From: Flagellimonas sp. MMG031
Lineage (GTDB): Bacteria; Bacteroidota; Bacteroidia; Flavobacteriales; Flavobacteriaceae
Length of the DNA stretch: 64,000 nucleotides
Assembly (NCBI RefSeq): GCF_040112705.1
Contig: NZ_CP157804.1
Location: forward strand, 560,501 to 624,500
Direction: 5' to 3'
Below, one piece after another: positions 20,003 to 28,135 of this stretch (the first letter of the stretch is position 1; each line of letters opens with the position of its first letter). Below the pieces are notes generated by a model, which worked only from the letters and a program-made list of their open reading frames with translations, made no database searches and was not told the origin of the DNA. Made by a program: the position numbers and the translations under genes.

Positions 20003-21094
20003 ATGGCAACTAAAACAAATCAATATCATCCGCAAATAGCTTTTCATCCTGGCGAAACGCTAGCTGAAAAGTTGGAGGAACTGGGTATGGGACCGAAAGA
20101 ATTTGCTATCCGTACAGGCAAGCCCGAAAAAACGGTAATAGCGATACTCAAAGGCAAAAGCAGCATCACACCAGAAATGGCGGTGCAATTTGAACATGTA
20201 CTCAAAATTCCTGCTCACTTTTGGCTGAATATGCAGCGTAATTATGATGAATACATGGCAAGAGAAGAACGCCAAGAACTGCTTCAAGAAGCAACAGAGT
20301 GGGCAAAATCATTCCCTTATTCGGATTTGGTCAAAAAAGAATGGATTCCTGCTAGACCCTCCATTTTGGAGAAAACATCCGAGTTATTGGCTTTTTTCGG
20401 CATCAGCAGTCACGCAGCTTGGGAGGACTACTACTTTAATCAGCAGCTTAAAGTGGCTTTTCGTATTTCTCTTGCTCATACCAAAGAACCCTACGCGATA
20501 TCAGCATGGTTACGCAAAGGTGAACTACAGGCCGCTGAGTTGCCTAAAATGCCATACAATGAGAGGTTGTTTAAAGATGCCTTGCCTGAAATTAAAAGCA
20601 TCATGGCAGCGCATCCTGCAAACTTCTTTGAAAAGCTACAAGCACTTTGTTTAGAAGCAGGTGTAAAAGTGGTGCATACACCCAATATTAAAAAAGCACC
20701 TATAAACGGAAGTACACGATGGCTTGGTGACACGCCACTCATTCAATTATCAGGCCGGTACAAAAGAAATGACAGCTTTTGGTTTACATTTTTTCATGAA
20801 GCAGGCCATATCATCCTTCATGGGAAAAAGGACATCTTTCTTGAAGACGTTGATTATTCAGATAAAGACTTGGCAAAGGAGGAAGAAGCAAACAACTTTG
20901 CAGTCAAATGGACCCTTTCAAATGAGCAAGAAGAAGAAATCATACAACGATATTCACTTACCGAAGATGATGTGCTGGAATTTGCTGAAAAATTCAACAC
21001 GCATCCTGCCATCATCATAGGTCGTTTGCACCATAAGAAACTATTGCACTACTCAGTAGGAAGACAGTTTATTGAACCTGTAGAGTTAGCATAA
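20003..21094 (+). CDS. higA: HigA-type antitoxin fused to an ImmA/IrrE metallopeptidase domain
   Basis: A 363-residue protein, much longer than a bare HigA (about 100). Residues 1-90 are an XRE/HigA helix-turn-helix (FHPGETLAEKLEELGMGPKEF, TGKPEKTVIAILKGKSSITP). The rest is a COG2856/IrrE-ImmA-like peptidase domain with zinc motif H265-E-x-x-H269 (FFHEAGHIILHGKKD) and a downstream acidic helix (KEEEANNFAVKWTL). In ImmA-like systems the peptidase cleaves a repressor, so this antitoxin might process itself or another target. It ends 3 bp before hsdR. Confidence 0.9.
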   Translation: MATKTNQYHPQIAFHPGETLAEKLEELGMGPKEFAIRTGKPEKTVIAILKGKSSITPEMAVQFEHVLKIPAHFWLNMQRNYDEYMAREERQELLQEATEWAKSFPYSDLVKKEWIPARPSILEKTSELLAFFGISSHAAWEDYYFNQQLKVAFRISLAHTKEPYAISAWLRKGELQAAELPKMPYNERLFKDALPEIKSIMAAHPANFFEKLQALCLEAGVKVVHTPNIKKAPINGSTRWLGDTPLIQLSGRYKRNDSFWFTFFHEAGHIILHGKKDIFLEDVDYSDKDLAKEEEANNFAVKWTLSNEQEEEIIQRYSLTEDDVLEFAEKFNTHPAIIIGRLHHKKLLHYSVGRQFIEPVELA

Positions 21095-21097
21095 GCC

Positions 21098-24000
21098 TTG
21101 ACAAGAATAACTGAACATAGCATAGAAGATTTTGCCATCAAATTGTTGGAGCATTTGGGCTATGAATACATCTATGCACCAAGTATTGCCCATGATGGCG
21201 AAAATCCCGAGCGGAGTTCATACGAAGAAATCCTACTCACCCATCGCATGGCAGAAGCCGTGCGAAGAATTAATCCAACCGTGCCATCTGCTGCACAGGA
21301 AGAAGCCATCAAAGAAATTCAGCGGATCCATTCGCCAGAGTTACTGACCAATAATGAGAGCTTTCATCGCTTATTGACCGAAGGAATCAAAGTCAGCTAT
21401 CAAAAAGATGGACAACAAAGAGGAGATTTGGTGTGGTTAATCGACTTTAACACACCCGAAAACAACGACTTCATAGTTGCCAACCAGTTTACGGTGGTAG
21501 AAGATGGCGTAAACAAACGCCCTGATGTCATTCTCTTTGTCAATGGAATTCCTTTGGTGGTCATCGAACTCAAAAATGCAGCAGATGAAAACGCCACAAT
21601 CAAATCTGCTTTTCGTCAAATAGAAACCTACAAAGCGGTCATTCCAAGTCTGTTTACATACAATGCGTTCACGATTATTTCAGACGGACTGGAAGCCAGA
21701 GCAGGAACTCTTTCATCGGGCATGAGCCGTTTTATGGCGTGGAAATCGGCAGACGGCAAAGAAGAAGCTTCGCACTTGGTAAGCCAAATGGAAACGCTCA
21801 TCAATGGCATGCTCAACAAAGAAACCTTGCTGGATTTGGTTCGGCATTTCATCGTTTTTGAAAAGTCCAAAAAAGAAGATGCCAAAACAGGCGTTACCAC
21901 CATTTCAACCGTCAAAAAATTAGCCGCCTACCATCAATACTATGCCGTAAACCGAGCGGTGGAATCTGCTATCAGAGCTACGGGGCACAATTCCCCTCCT
22001 GTGGAGGGGTGGTCGCAGACCGGGGTGGTTCCTAATCCCAGAATCAAAGAAATTAGCAGAGCCACTAAAAACTACTTCTCACTTCCTTATAACCCAAAAC
22101 TAAAGGAACGAGCACGTGAACTTCGAAAAGCAGGAAACCTTCCAGAGGTCCTTTTCTGGAATCAAGTAAAAAATAAACAATTTAAAGGTTTTGATTTTGA
22201 CCGTCAGAAAATCATTGGCAACTATATCGTTGATTTCTATTGTGCTAATTGTGGAGTTGTAGTCGAAATTGATGGCAGTAGTCATGATAATAAAGTGGAA
22301 TACGATGCTGAGCGAGATGCTTATTTAGAGTCACTCGGATTGACGGTTATTCATATACCAGTGAATGATGTCATGAAGCAAATGTCAAGTGTAATGAATA
22401 TGCTTTATGACCACCCAGCTCTGTCGAACACAAACAAACCACCCCGCCTTTCAGGCACCCCTCCACAGGAGGGGAATTTTGTGATGGAATCGCCTGAAAG
22501 CTATGGTGTGGCAGGTGTAAAATCACAACCCAAAGGTGACCGAAAAGGTGGTGTAGTTTGGCATACCCAAGGAAGTGGTAAATCCCTTTCCATGGTGTTT
22601 TTCACGGGTAAAATCGTATTGGCCTTGGACAATCCTACCGTTGTTGTCATCACCGACCGTAACGATTTGGACGACCAACTCTTTGATACGTTTGCTTCTT
22701 CCACACAGCTATTGCGTCAAGAACCGAAGCAGATTGAAAACCGAAACGACCTAAAGGAAAAACTGAAAGTGGCTTCTGGCGGTGTGATTTTTACCACCAT
22801 TCAAAAATTCTCGCCCGAAGAAGGCAATGTGTATGAAACGCTTTCGGAACGGGAAAACATAGTGGTAATCGCTGATGAAGCCCACCGAACACAATACGGT
22901 TTCAAAGCCAAAACCGTGGATGACAAAGACGAGCATGGCAATGTGATTGGTAAGAAAACTGTGTACGGTTTTGCCAAGTACATGCGTGATGCTTTGCCTA
23001 ATGCCACATACATCGGTTTTACAGGAACACCTATTGAAAGCACCGATGTAAACACCCCTGCCGTTTTTGGAAACTATATTGATGTCTATGACATTGCCCA
23101 AGCAGTTGAAGACGGTGCGACCGTTCGCATTTATTACGAAAGCCGATTGGCGAAAGTGAACCTGAGCGAAGAAGGCAAAAAGCTGGTTGAGGAACTGGAT
23201 GATGAGTTGGACGGTGAAGAACTCACCGAAACCCAAAAAGCAAAAGCCAAATGGACACAATTGGAAGCCTTAATCGGCAGTGAAAACCGCATTAAGAATG
23301 TAGCTAACGACATCATTCAGCATTTTGGTCAACGCCAGGAAGTATTTGAAGGTAAAGGAATGATTGTGGCCATGTCAAGAAGAATTGCCGCTGATTTGTA
23401 TGAGGAAATCATCAAACTAAAGCCTGAATGGCATTCAGATGATTTGGACAAAGGTGTGATTAAAGTCGTAATGACTTCATCATCTTCGGATGGGCCAAAA
23501 ATCGCCAAACACCACACCACCAAACAACAAAGAAGAACGCTTGCCGACCGAATGAAAGACCCAGACGATGAATTGAAACTGGTAATTGTTAGGGATATGT
23601 GGCTCACAGGCTTTGATGCACCGAGTATGCACACGCTTTACATCGACAAACCGATGAAAGGCCACAACCTGATGCAAGCCATTGCACGGGTAAACCGAGT
23701 GTACAAAGACAAGCCAGGTGGCTTGGTGGTTGATTATTTGGGTATTGCCTCTGATTTGAAGAAAGCACTTTCGTTCTATTCCGATGCAGGTGGAAAAGGC
23801 GACCCAACCATTGCTCAAGCACAGGCGGTTGAATTGATGCTCGAAAAACTGGAAGTGGTTTCGCAGATGTACAGCGGTTTTCCGTATGAAGATTATTTCC
23901 AAGCGGAAACAGGACAAAAACTTTCCATGATACTTGCTGCCGAAGAACACATTCTCGGACTCGAAGACGGTAAGAAACGATACATCAATGAAGTAACTGC

Positions 24001-24787
24001 ATTGTCCAAAGCCTTTGCGATTGCCGTTCCACACGAGCAAGCAATGGACGTAAAAGATGAAGTTTCATTTTTTCAAGCAGTTAAAGCACGTTTAGCCAAG
24101 TTTGACGGTACAGGTTCAGGCAGAACCGATGAAGAAATTGAGACGACTATTCGTCAGGTTATTGACCAAGCCTTGGTTTCTGAACAAGTGATTGACGTTT
24201 TTGATGCAGCAGGAATCAAGAAACCTGACATTTCCATTCTATCCGAAGACTTTCTGATGGAACTCAAAGGAATGGAACACAAGAACGTTGCTCTGGAAGT
24301 TTTGAAAAAGCTGCTTAATGATGAGATAAAAGCTCGTTCCAAAAAGAACTTGGTAAAGAGTAAGTCGCTCAAAGAAATGTTGGAGAATTCCATCAAGAAA
24401 TACCACAACAAGATTTTGACGGCAGCCGAAGTGATGGACGAACTCATCAAGTTGAGTAAGGAAATCGTGAACATGGATAGTGAAGCCAAAAAGCTTGGAC
24501 TCTCTGACTTTGAATATGCTTTCTACACCGCAGTAGCGAACAACGACTCAGCAAAACAACTCATGCAGCAAGACAAGCTGAGAGAACTCGCTGTGATTTT
24601 GACCGAACGAGTAAAGCAAAACGCTTCCATTGACTGGACAATTAAAGAAAGCGTACGAGCGAAATTGAAAGTAATCATCAAGCGGACTTTGAGACAATAC
24701 GGCTATCCACCAGATATGCAAAAACTGGCGACAGAAACGGTATTGAAACAAGCGGAAGCGATTGCGAAGGAGTTGACTGGCATTTAG
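21098..24787 (+). CDS. hsdR: Type I restriction endonuclease subunit HsdR with an inserted DUF559 nuclease domain
   Basis: A 1,229-residue translocase/nuclease starting at TTG 21098, 3 bp after higA. The N-terminal HSDR_N nuclease has D143 and E157-L-K159 (RPDVILF... VVIELKN). The SF2 motor has Walker A GSGKS (G492-S496), DEAH at 593-596 and GFTGTP; the C-terminal helical region binds the methylase. Residues 298-460 are foreign: they split the normal run from ESAIRATG to ESPESYGVAGVKSQPKGDR, encode a second PD-(D/E)XK domain (D379, E390, D392) and are flanked by inverted hairpin repeats. The frame stays open throughout. Whether the enzyme still works is unknown. Confidence 0.95.
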   Translation: MTRITEHSIEDFAIKLLEHLGYEYIYAPSIAHDGENPERSSYEEILLTHRMAEAVRRINPTVPSAAQEEAIKEIQRIHSPELLTNNESFHRLLTEGIKVSYQKDGQQRGDLVWLIDFNTPENNDFIVANQFTVVEDGVNKRPDVILFVNGIPLVVIELKNAADENATIKSAFRQIETYKAVIPSLFTYNAFTIISDGLEARAGTLSSGMSRFMAWKSADGKEEASHLVSQMETLINGMLNKETLLDLVRHFIVFEKSKKEDAKTGVTTISTVKKLAAYHQYYAVNRAVESAIRATGHNSPPVEGWSQTGVVPNPRIKEISRATKNYFSLPYNPKLKERARELRKAGNLPEVLFWNQVKNKQFKGFDFDRQKIIGNYIVDFYCANCGVVVEIDGSSHDNKVEYDAERDAYLESLGLTVIHIPVNDVMKQMSSVMNMLYDHPALSNTNKPPRLSGTPPQEGNFVMESPESYGVAGVKSQPKGDRKGGVVWHTQGSGKSLSMVFFTGKIVLALDNPTVVVITDRNDLDDQLFDTFASSTQLLRQEPKQIENRNDLKEKLKVASGGVIFTTIQKFSPEEGNVYETLSERENIVVIADEAHRTQYGFKAKTVDDKDEHGNVIGKKTVYGFAKYMRDALPNATYIGFTGTPIESTDVNTPAVFGNYIDVYDIAQAVEDGATVRIYYESRLAKVNLSEEGKKLVEELDDELDGEELTETQKAKAKWTQLEALIGSENRIKNVANDIIQHFGQRQEVFEGKGMIVAMSRRIAADLYEEIIKLKPEWHSDDLDKGVIKVVMTSSSSDGPKIAKHHTTKQQRRTLADRMKDPDDELKLVIVRDMWLTGFDAPSMHTLYIDKPMKGHNLMQAIARVNRVYKDKPGGLVVDYLGIASDLKKALSFYSDAGGKGDPTIAQAQAVELMLEKLEVVSQMYSGFPYEDYFQAETGQKLSMILAAEEHILGLEDGKKRYINEVTALSKAFAIAVPHEQAMDVKDEVSFFQAVKARLAKFDGTGSGRTDEEIETTIRQVIDQALVSEQVIDVFDAAGIKKPDISILSEDFLMELKGMEHKNVALEVLKKLLNDEIKARSKKNLVKSKSLKEMLENSIKKYHNKILTAAEVMDELIKLSKEIVNMDSEAKKLGLSDFEYAFYTAVANNDSAKQLMQQDKLRELAVILTERVKQNASIDWTIKESVRAKLKVIIKRTLRQYGYPPDMQKLATETVLKQAEAIAKELTGI
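21991..22476 (+). mobile_element. Hairpin-ended DUF559 nuclease element inserted in frame in hsdR
   Basis: 486 bp (162 codons). Both ends are 40 bp: 21991-22030 and, inverted, 22437-22476. Each reads TTCCCCTCC-TGT-GGAGGGG, T, an 11-bp inner hairpin, GGGGTGGTT. The inner hairpins differ (GGTC-GCA-GACC at the left, GCCT-GAA-AGGC at the right when inverted) yet both pair, suggesting the structure is selected. Between them lies a DUF559 domain (PYNPKLKERARELRK, FDFDRQKIIGNYIVDFYC, VVEIDGSSHD) of the Vsr-like PD-(D/E)XK superfamily. A second element of the same kind is at 40055-40546. No transposase is present, and target duplication is unclear because flanks extend the palindrome (AATT). Confidence 0.8.
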
Positions 24788-24808
24788 AAAAGATTCTTTC
24801 TTGCCTAG

Positions 24809-24847
24809 AACAAAAAAACCCGTACATAATCAGCACGGGTTTTTTAA
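24809..24847. terminator. Bidirectional intrinsic terminator between hsdR and tRNA-Met
   Basis: An A run, the stem ACCCGT / ACGGGT and a T run (GGGTTTTTTAAA) lie between the hsdR stop on the plus strand and the 3' end of tRNA-Met on the minus strand. Read from either side the stem is followed by at least six T residues, so it can end both transcripts. Confidence 0.8.
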
Positions 24848-24853
24848 ATGATG

Positions 24854-24927
24854 TGGTCCCACCTGGGCTCGAACCAGGGACCACCTGATTATGAGTCAGG
24901 TGCTCTAACCAACTGAGCTATAGGACC
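24854..24927 (-). tRNA. tRNA-Met (anticodon CAT)
   Basis: The minus strand folds into a full 74-nt cloverleaf: acceptor GGTCCTA / TGGGACC, D arm GCTC-AGTTGGTTA-GAGC, anticodon stem CCTGA / TCAGG with loop CTCATAA (anticodon CAT), variable loop TGGTC, T arm CCTGG-TTCGAGC-CCAGG, discriminator A, no encoded CCA. The stems match elongator tRNA-Met better than an initiator (no GGG/CCC anticodon stem). A tRNA-Ile with lysidine-modified CAT cannot be fully excluded. Confidence 0.92.
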
Positions 24928-24941
24928 GCATTTTGCGGATG

Positions 24942-24972
24942 CAATATTAGTGTTTATTTTTCTACAGCGCAA
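24942..24972 (-). promoter_or_regulatory. Promoter of tRNA-Met
   Basis: On the minus strand TTG (24972-24970), 20-bp spacer and TAATATTG (24949-24942), one mismatch from TAnnTTTG, end 14 bp upstream of the mature tRNA 5' end. Confidence 0.6.
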
Positions 24973-24982
24973 GGTTTTCCCA

Positions 24983-25390
24983 CTAGCCCTCTTTTATTTC
25001 TTGGCATAGCTCCACCAAAACGCCATTTGTGCCCTTTGGGTGCAAAAAAGCCACCAACTTGTTGTCTGCCCCTTTTTTGGGGGTTTCGTTCAACACTACA
25101 AAGCCCTCACCTTTCAATCGCTCCAGTTCCGAAACAATGTCCTCCACCGCAAATGCGATATGGTGAATGCCCTCCCCTTTTTTCTCTACAAACTTGGCAA
25201 TGGGGCTATCCGGTTTTGTGGCCTCCAACAGTTCAATTTTATTGGGCCCCGATTTAAAAAAGGAAGTCCTTACCCCTTCCGAGGCCACTTCCTCTACTTT
25301 ATAATGAGGCACCCCGAAAAGTTTGGCAAACAAGGCGTTGGAAGCCTCTAAATCCTTTACGGCAATGCCGATGTGTTCAATTTTGTCCAT
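24983..25390 (-). CDS. mce: Methylmalonyl-CoA epimerase
   Basis: A VOC-family metalloenzyme that interconverts (2R)- and (2S)-methylmalonyl-CoA in propionate/succinate metabolism. From ATG 25390 it is 135 residues with two beta-alpha-beta-beta-beta modules: MDKIEHIGIAVKDLEAS (first metal-binding His), NKIELLEA, GIHHIAFAVEDI and C-terminal GVLVELCQE. The open frame reaches ATG 25429, but that codon overlaps the -7 promoter element at 25427-25434, so the true start is 25390 or 25402. Divergent from rbfA. Confidence 0.9.
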   Translation of the reverse strand: MDKIEHIGIAVKDLEASNALFAKLFGVPHYKVEEVASEGVRTSFFKSGPNKIELLEATKPDSPIAKFVEKKGEGIHHIAFAVEDIVSELERLKGEGFVVLNETPKKGADNKLVAFLHPKGTNGVLVELCQEIKEG

Positions 25391-25426
25391 AGAAGTATCC
25401 ATAGCTTTAAAATACGTAGCTTTTTT

Positions 25427-25434
25427 CAAAATTA
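25427..25434 (-). promoter_or_regulatory. -7 promoter element of mce
   Basis: TAATTTTG on the minus strand is an exact TAnnTTTG. The predicted transcript start, near 25423, rules out the upstream ATG at 25429 as the mce start. No clear -33 TTG is seen. Confidence 0.55.
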
Positions 25435-25479
25435 CGCACTGTAAATGGTTAATCCTGTGACGTTAGTCATTAATTCGCT

Positions 25480-25487
25480 TATTTTTG
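25480..25487 (+). promoter_or_regulatory. -7 promoter element of rbfA
   Basis: TATTTTTG is an exact TAnnTTTG and ends four bases before the rbfA ATG at 25492, predicting a leaderless or nearly leaderless mRNA. No clear -33 TTG is seen. Confidence 0.55.
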
Positions 25488-25491
25488 CAGT

Positions 25492-25887
25492 ATGGAGGAA
25501 ACACAAAGACAGAAAAAAATAGCGGGAATCATTCAAAAGGATTTGGCCGATATCCTACAACGTGCTGCGACCGACGGTGGCCTTAAGGGAACTTTGATCT
25601 CGGTGTCCAAAGTTTCCGTGACCGTAGACCTGTCCTTGGCCAAGGTATATGTCAGCATTTTTCCGAACAAAGGCGCCAAGGAATTGTTGGAAGGTATTAA
25701 AGAAAACCAAGTAGCCATCCGATACGAACTGGCCCAGCGCACCAAGCACCAACTACGTCGTGTGCCAGAACTCAACTTTTATCTGGACGATTCGTTGGAG
25801 TACATCGAAGGAATTGAGAAATCGCTGAAGCGAGAGGAAAACCCTATCGAGAATAGGGACCTGCTCGACAAACGCAAGAAATCCTGA
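25492..25887 (+). CDS. rbfA: Ribosome-binding factor A
   Basis: A 131-residue KH-like protein that assists 30S maturation and 16S rRNA 5'-end processing. Recognised by RQKKIAGIIQKDLADILQ at the N terminus, ISVSKVSVTVDLSLAKVYVS in the middle, and TKHQLRRVPELNFYLDDSLEYI, the conserved family signature. The tail (about 115-131) is charged and probably disordered. Two bases separate its stop from the TTG of the following permease gene, so they are co-transcribed. Confidence 0.95.
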   Translation: MEETQRQKKIAGIIQKDLADILQRAATDGGLKGTLISVSKVSVTVDLSLAKVYVSIFPNKGAKELLEGIKENQVAIRYELAQRTKHQLRRVPELNFYLDDSLEYIEGIEKSLKREENPIENRDLLDKRKKS

Positions 25888-25889
25888 TT

Positions 25890-27095
25890 TTGAACTTTCC
25901 CCTGTATATCGCAAAGCGCTACTTGCGTTCCAAAAGCAGCCAGAATGCGGTGAACATCATCAATTTCATCACTTTTTTGGTGATTGTGATCGGTTCCGCA
26001 GCACTTTTTATCGTGCTTTCCGCTTTTGCAGGGCTACGGACCTTCAGCCTTTCCTTTTCCAACACCTTTGATCCCGATTTAAAGGCTTCGCCCACCATCG
26101 GGAAGCATTTTACCGTGTCGGCGGATGAAGAATTGGCCCTTGCCAACATCGAGGGACTGGCCAACTATGCCAAAGAATTGGAGGAGCGGGCCTACCTTAC
26201 CTATAAAGAGAAAAGTACCATTGCCTACATTAAAGGAGTGGATGAGCATTACCGAGCCGTTACTGGGGTCGACAGTACCCTGATTTTTGGGAATTGGGGT
26301 TCGGATGTCTATAGTGGCGTTATCGGTATCGGCATCTATAATTTGCTGGGTGTTCCGATGAACAACCGCACGGCAATGGAAGTCCTTGTGCCCAAACCAG
26401 GCGAAGGGTCCTTTTCCCAACAAGGCCTCAATGCCAAACCGTATGATGATCTGGCCCTAGTGGTGAGCGGAGTGTATGCCGTGGAAGAAAGCTTGGATAA
26501 AAAGTATGTGTTTGCCCAACTCCCCATTGTGCAAGAGCTGCTGCAAAAGGACTCTACCGAGATTTCCGGTATCAATTTTAAATTGGTGGAAAAGGCCTCT
26601 GCGGATGATGTCCGTAACGCCATAAAGGAAGTCTTGGGCGATAAGGTGTCCGTTTTAACGCGTAGGGAGCAAAATACCTCACTATATCGGATGCTGAACA
26701 CCGAAAATTTAGCCACCTATTTGATTTTTACCTTGGTGTTGATCATTGCCCTTTTCAATGTGGTCGGGGCCATTATCATGATGATTTTGGACAAACAACA
26801 AAATTCCAAAACACTGTACAGCTTGGGAACCACCATTAAAGAACTGAGGCGTATTTATTTTATCCAAGGCATCTTGGTCACTTCCTTTGGTGGATTGATC
26901 GGTGTGTTGATCGGTACACTTCTGATTGGATCACAATTGGCATTCGGTTGGTTGAAGATTACACCTACCCTGGCTTATCCCGTAGAATTCAATATCATCA
27001 ATATCTTGATTGTTATCGGAACGATTGTGGTATTGGGCTTTATCTCCTCAAAAATCGCGAGCAGCCGAATCAACGAAAAGTTGATTTCCGCTTAA
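25890..27095 (+). CDS. LolC/LolE-like FtsX-family permease
   Basis: A 401-residue permease starting at TTG 25890 (NFPLYIAKRYLRSKSSQNAVNIIN), the hallmark N terminus of lipoprotein-releasing permeases. It has one N-terminal membrane segment (about 24-48), a MacB_PCD-like periplasmic domain and three C-terminal segments (about 270-295, 325-350, 370-392). With an ATPase such as LolD it would extract outer-membrane lipoproteins from the inner membrane. No ATPase gene adjoins it; rbfA-permease is a recurring pair in Flavobacteriaceae, as I recall. It overlaps the convergent dus gene by 4 bp. Confidence 0.88.
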   Translation: MNFPLYIAKRYLRSKSSQNAVNIINFITFLVIVIGSAALFIVLSAFAGLRTFSLSFSNTFDPDLKASPTIGKHFTVSADEELALANIEGLANYAKELEERAYLTYKEKSTIAYIKGVDEHYRAVTGVDSTLIFGNWGSDVYSGVIGIGIYNLLGVPMNNRTAMEVLVPKPGEGSFSQQGLNAKPYDDLALVVSGVYAVEESLDKKYVFAQLPIVQELLQKDSTEISGINFKLVEKASADDVRNAIKEVLGDKVSVLTRREQNTSLYRMLNTENLATYLIFTLVLIIALFNVVGAIIMMILDKQQNSKTLYSLGTTIKELRRIYFIQGILVTSFGGLIGVLIGTLLIGSQLAFGWLKITPTLAYPVEFNIINILIVIGTIVVLGFISSKIASSRINEKLISA

Positions 27096-28084
27096 GCGAA
27101 CTGGAAATCGCCGAACTTCTCTTCCACCTCGTCAAAAGCGGCAAAAACATCGGCGGCATCGTCACTGGTCACCATTTTCATGCGGTATTCCTTAAAGTGT
27201 GGTATGCCCTTAAAATAATTGGTGTAGTGCCTACGGGTTTCAAAAACGCCTAGTTTTTCCCCTTTCCAGTCAATGGCCATCTGTAAGTGCCTACGGGCGG
27301 CATCCACCCGTTCTTGCATGGAGGGAGGTGCCAAATGCTCCCCTGTTTTAAAGTAGTGTTTCACCTCATTAAAGAACCATGGATAACCAATGCTTGCCCT
27401 ACCGATCATGGCTCCGTCCAGTCCAAATTCGTCGCGCATTTTCACTGCGGCTTCTGGCGTATCCACATCCCCGTTGCCAAATACTGGAATGTGCATACGT
27501 TGGTTGTTCTTCACCTCGGCAATGGGTTTCCAGTCGGCTTCGCCCTTGTACATCTGCACACGGGTACGTCCGTGAATGGAAATGGCCTGTATCCCAACGT
27601 CCTGTAAGCGCTCTGCGACCTCAACAATTTTAATGGAACTGTTGTCCCATCCCAATCGCGTTTTTACGGTAACGGGCAATTTGGTTCGCTTTACAATTTC
27701 TTCGGTGAGTTTGACCATCAAAGGAATGTCGCGCAAAATACCGGCCCCTGCATTTTTACAGACCACCTTTTTTACGGGACAGCCAAAATTGATGTCGATG
27801 ATGTCTGGGTTCGATTTTTCCACAATATCCACGGCTTGGAGCATCGAATCCAATTCGGCGCCAAAAATTTGGATGCCTACGGGCCGCTCTTTTTCGTAAA
27901 TGTCGAGCTTAATGACACTTTTGGCGGCGTCCCTAATCAATCCTTCCGAAGAGATAAACTCCGTATACACCACATCGGCACCCTGCTCCTTGCACAGTTT
28001 TCGAAAAGGAGGGTCGCTCACATCTTCCATGGGAGCTAGAAGAAGCGGAAAATCAGGTAGTTCTATGTTTCCAATTTTTGGCAA
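27092..28084 (-). CDS. dusB: tRNA-dihydrouridine synthase (DusB-like)
   Basis: A 330-residue FMN enzyme starting at TTG 28084 (PKIGNIELPDFPLLLAPMEDVSD). The TIM barrel carries IDINFGCPVKKVVCKNAGAG with the catalytic Cys, PVTVKTRLGW, ISIHGRTRVQMYKGEADW (FMN phosphate and substrate), and VFGNGDVDTPEAA. It reduces uridines in the tRNA D loop. Length and motifs fit DusB, the subfamily usual in Bacteroidota. Confidence 0.93.
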   Translation of the reverse strand: MPKIGNIELPDFPLLLAPMEDVSDPPFRKLCKEQGADVVYTEFISSEGLIRDAAKSVIKLDIYEKERPVGIQIFGAELDSMLQAVDIVEKSNPDIIDINFGCPVKKVVCKNAGAGILRDIPLMVKLTEEIVKRTKLPVTVKTRLGWDNSSIKIVEVAERLQDVGIQAISIHGRTRVQMYKGEADWKPIAEVKNNQRMHIPVFGNGDVDTPEAAVKMRDEFGLDGAMIGRASIGYPWFFNEVKHYFKTGEHLAPPSMQERVDAARRHLQMAIDWKGEKLGVFETRRHYTNYFKGIPHFKEYRMKMVTSDDAADVFAAFDEVEEKFGDFQFA

Positions 28085-28104
28085 ATCCTTTGTTTTTTGG
28101 ACTG

Positions 28105-28134
28105 CAAAAGTACAAAATAGGCGGCAAATCCAAA
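28105..28134 (-). promoter_or_regulatory. Promoter of the dus gene
   Basis: On the minus strand TTTG (28134-28131), 18-bp spacer and TACTTTTG (28112-28105), an exact match to the Bacteroidota consensus. The predicted start near 28101 leaves a leader of about 17 nt to the TTG codon and fits the absence of any nearer upstream start. Confidence 0.7.
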
Positions 28135-28135
28135 C

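Noticed and set aside
24854..24927. tRNA-Met as an integration site of the restriction-modification island
   Set aside because: The tRNA 3' end faces the island, but I find no duplicate of it near 16700-16880 and no integrase gene.
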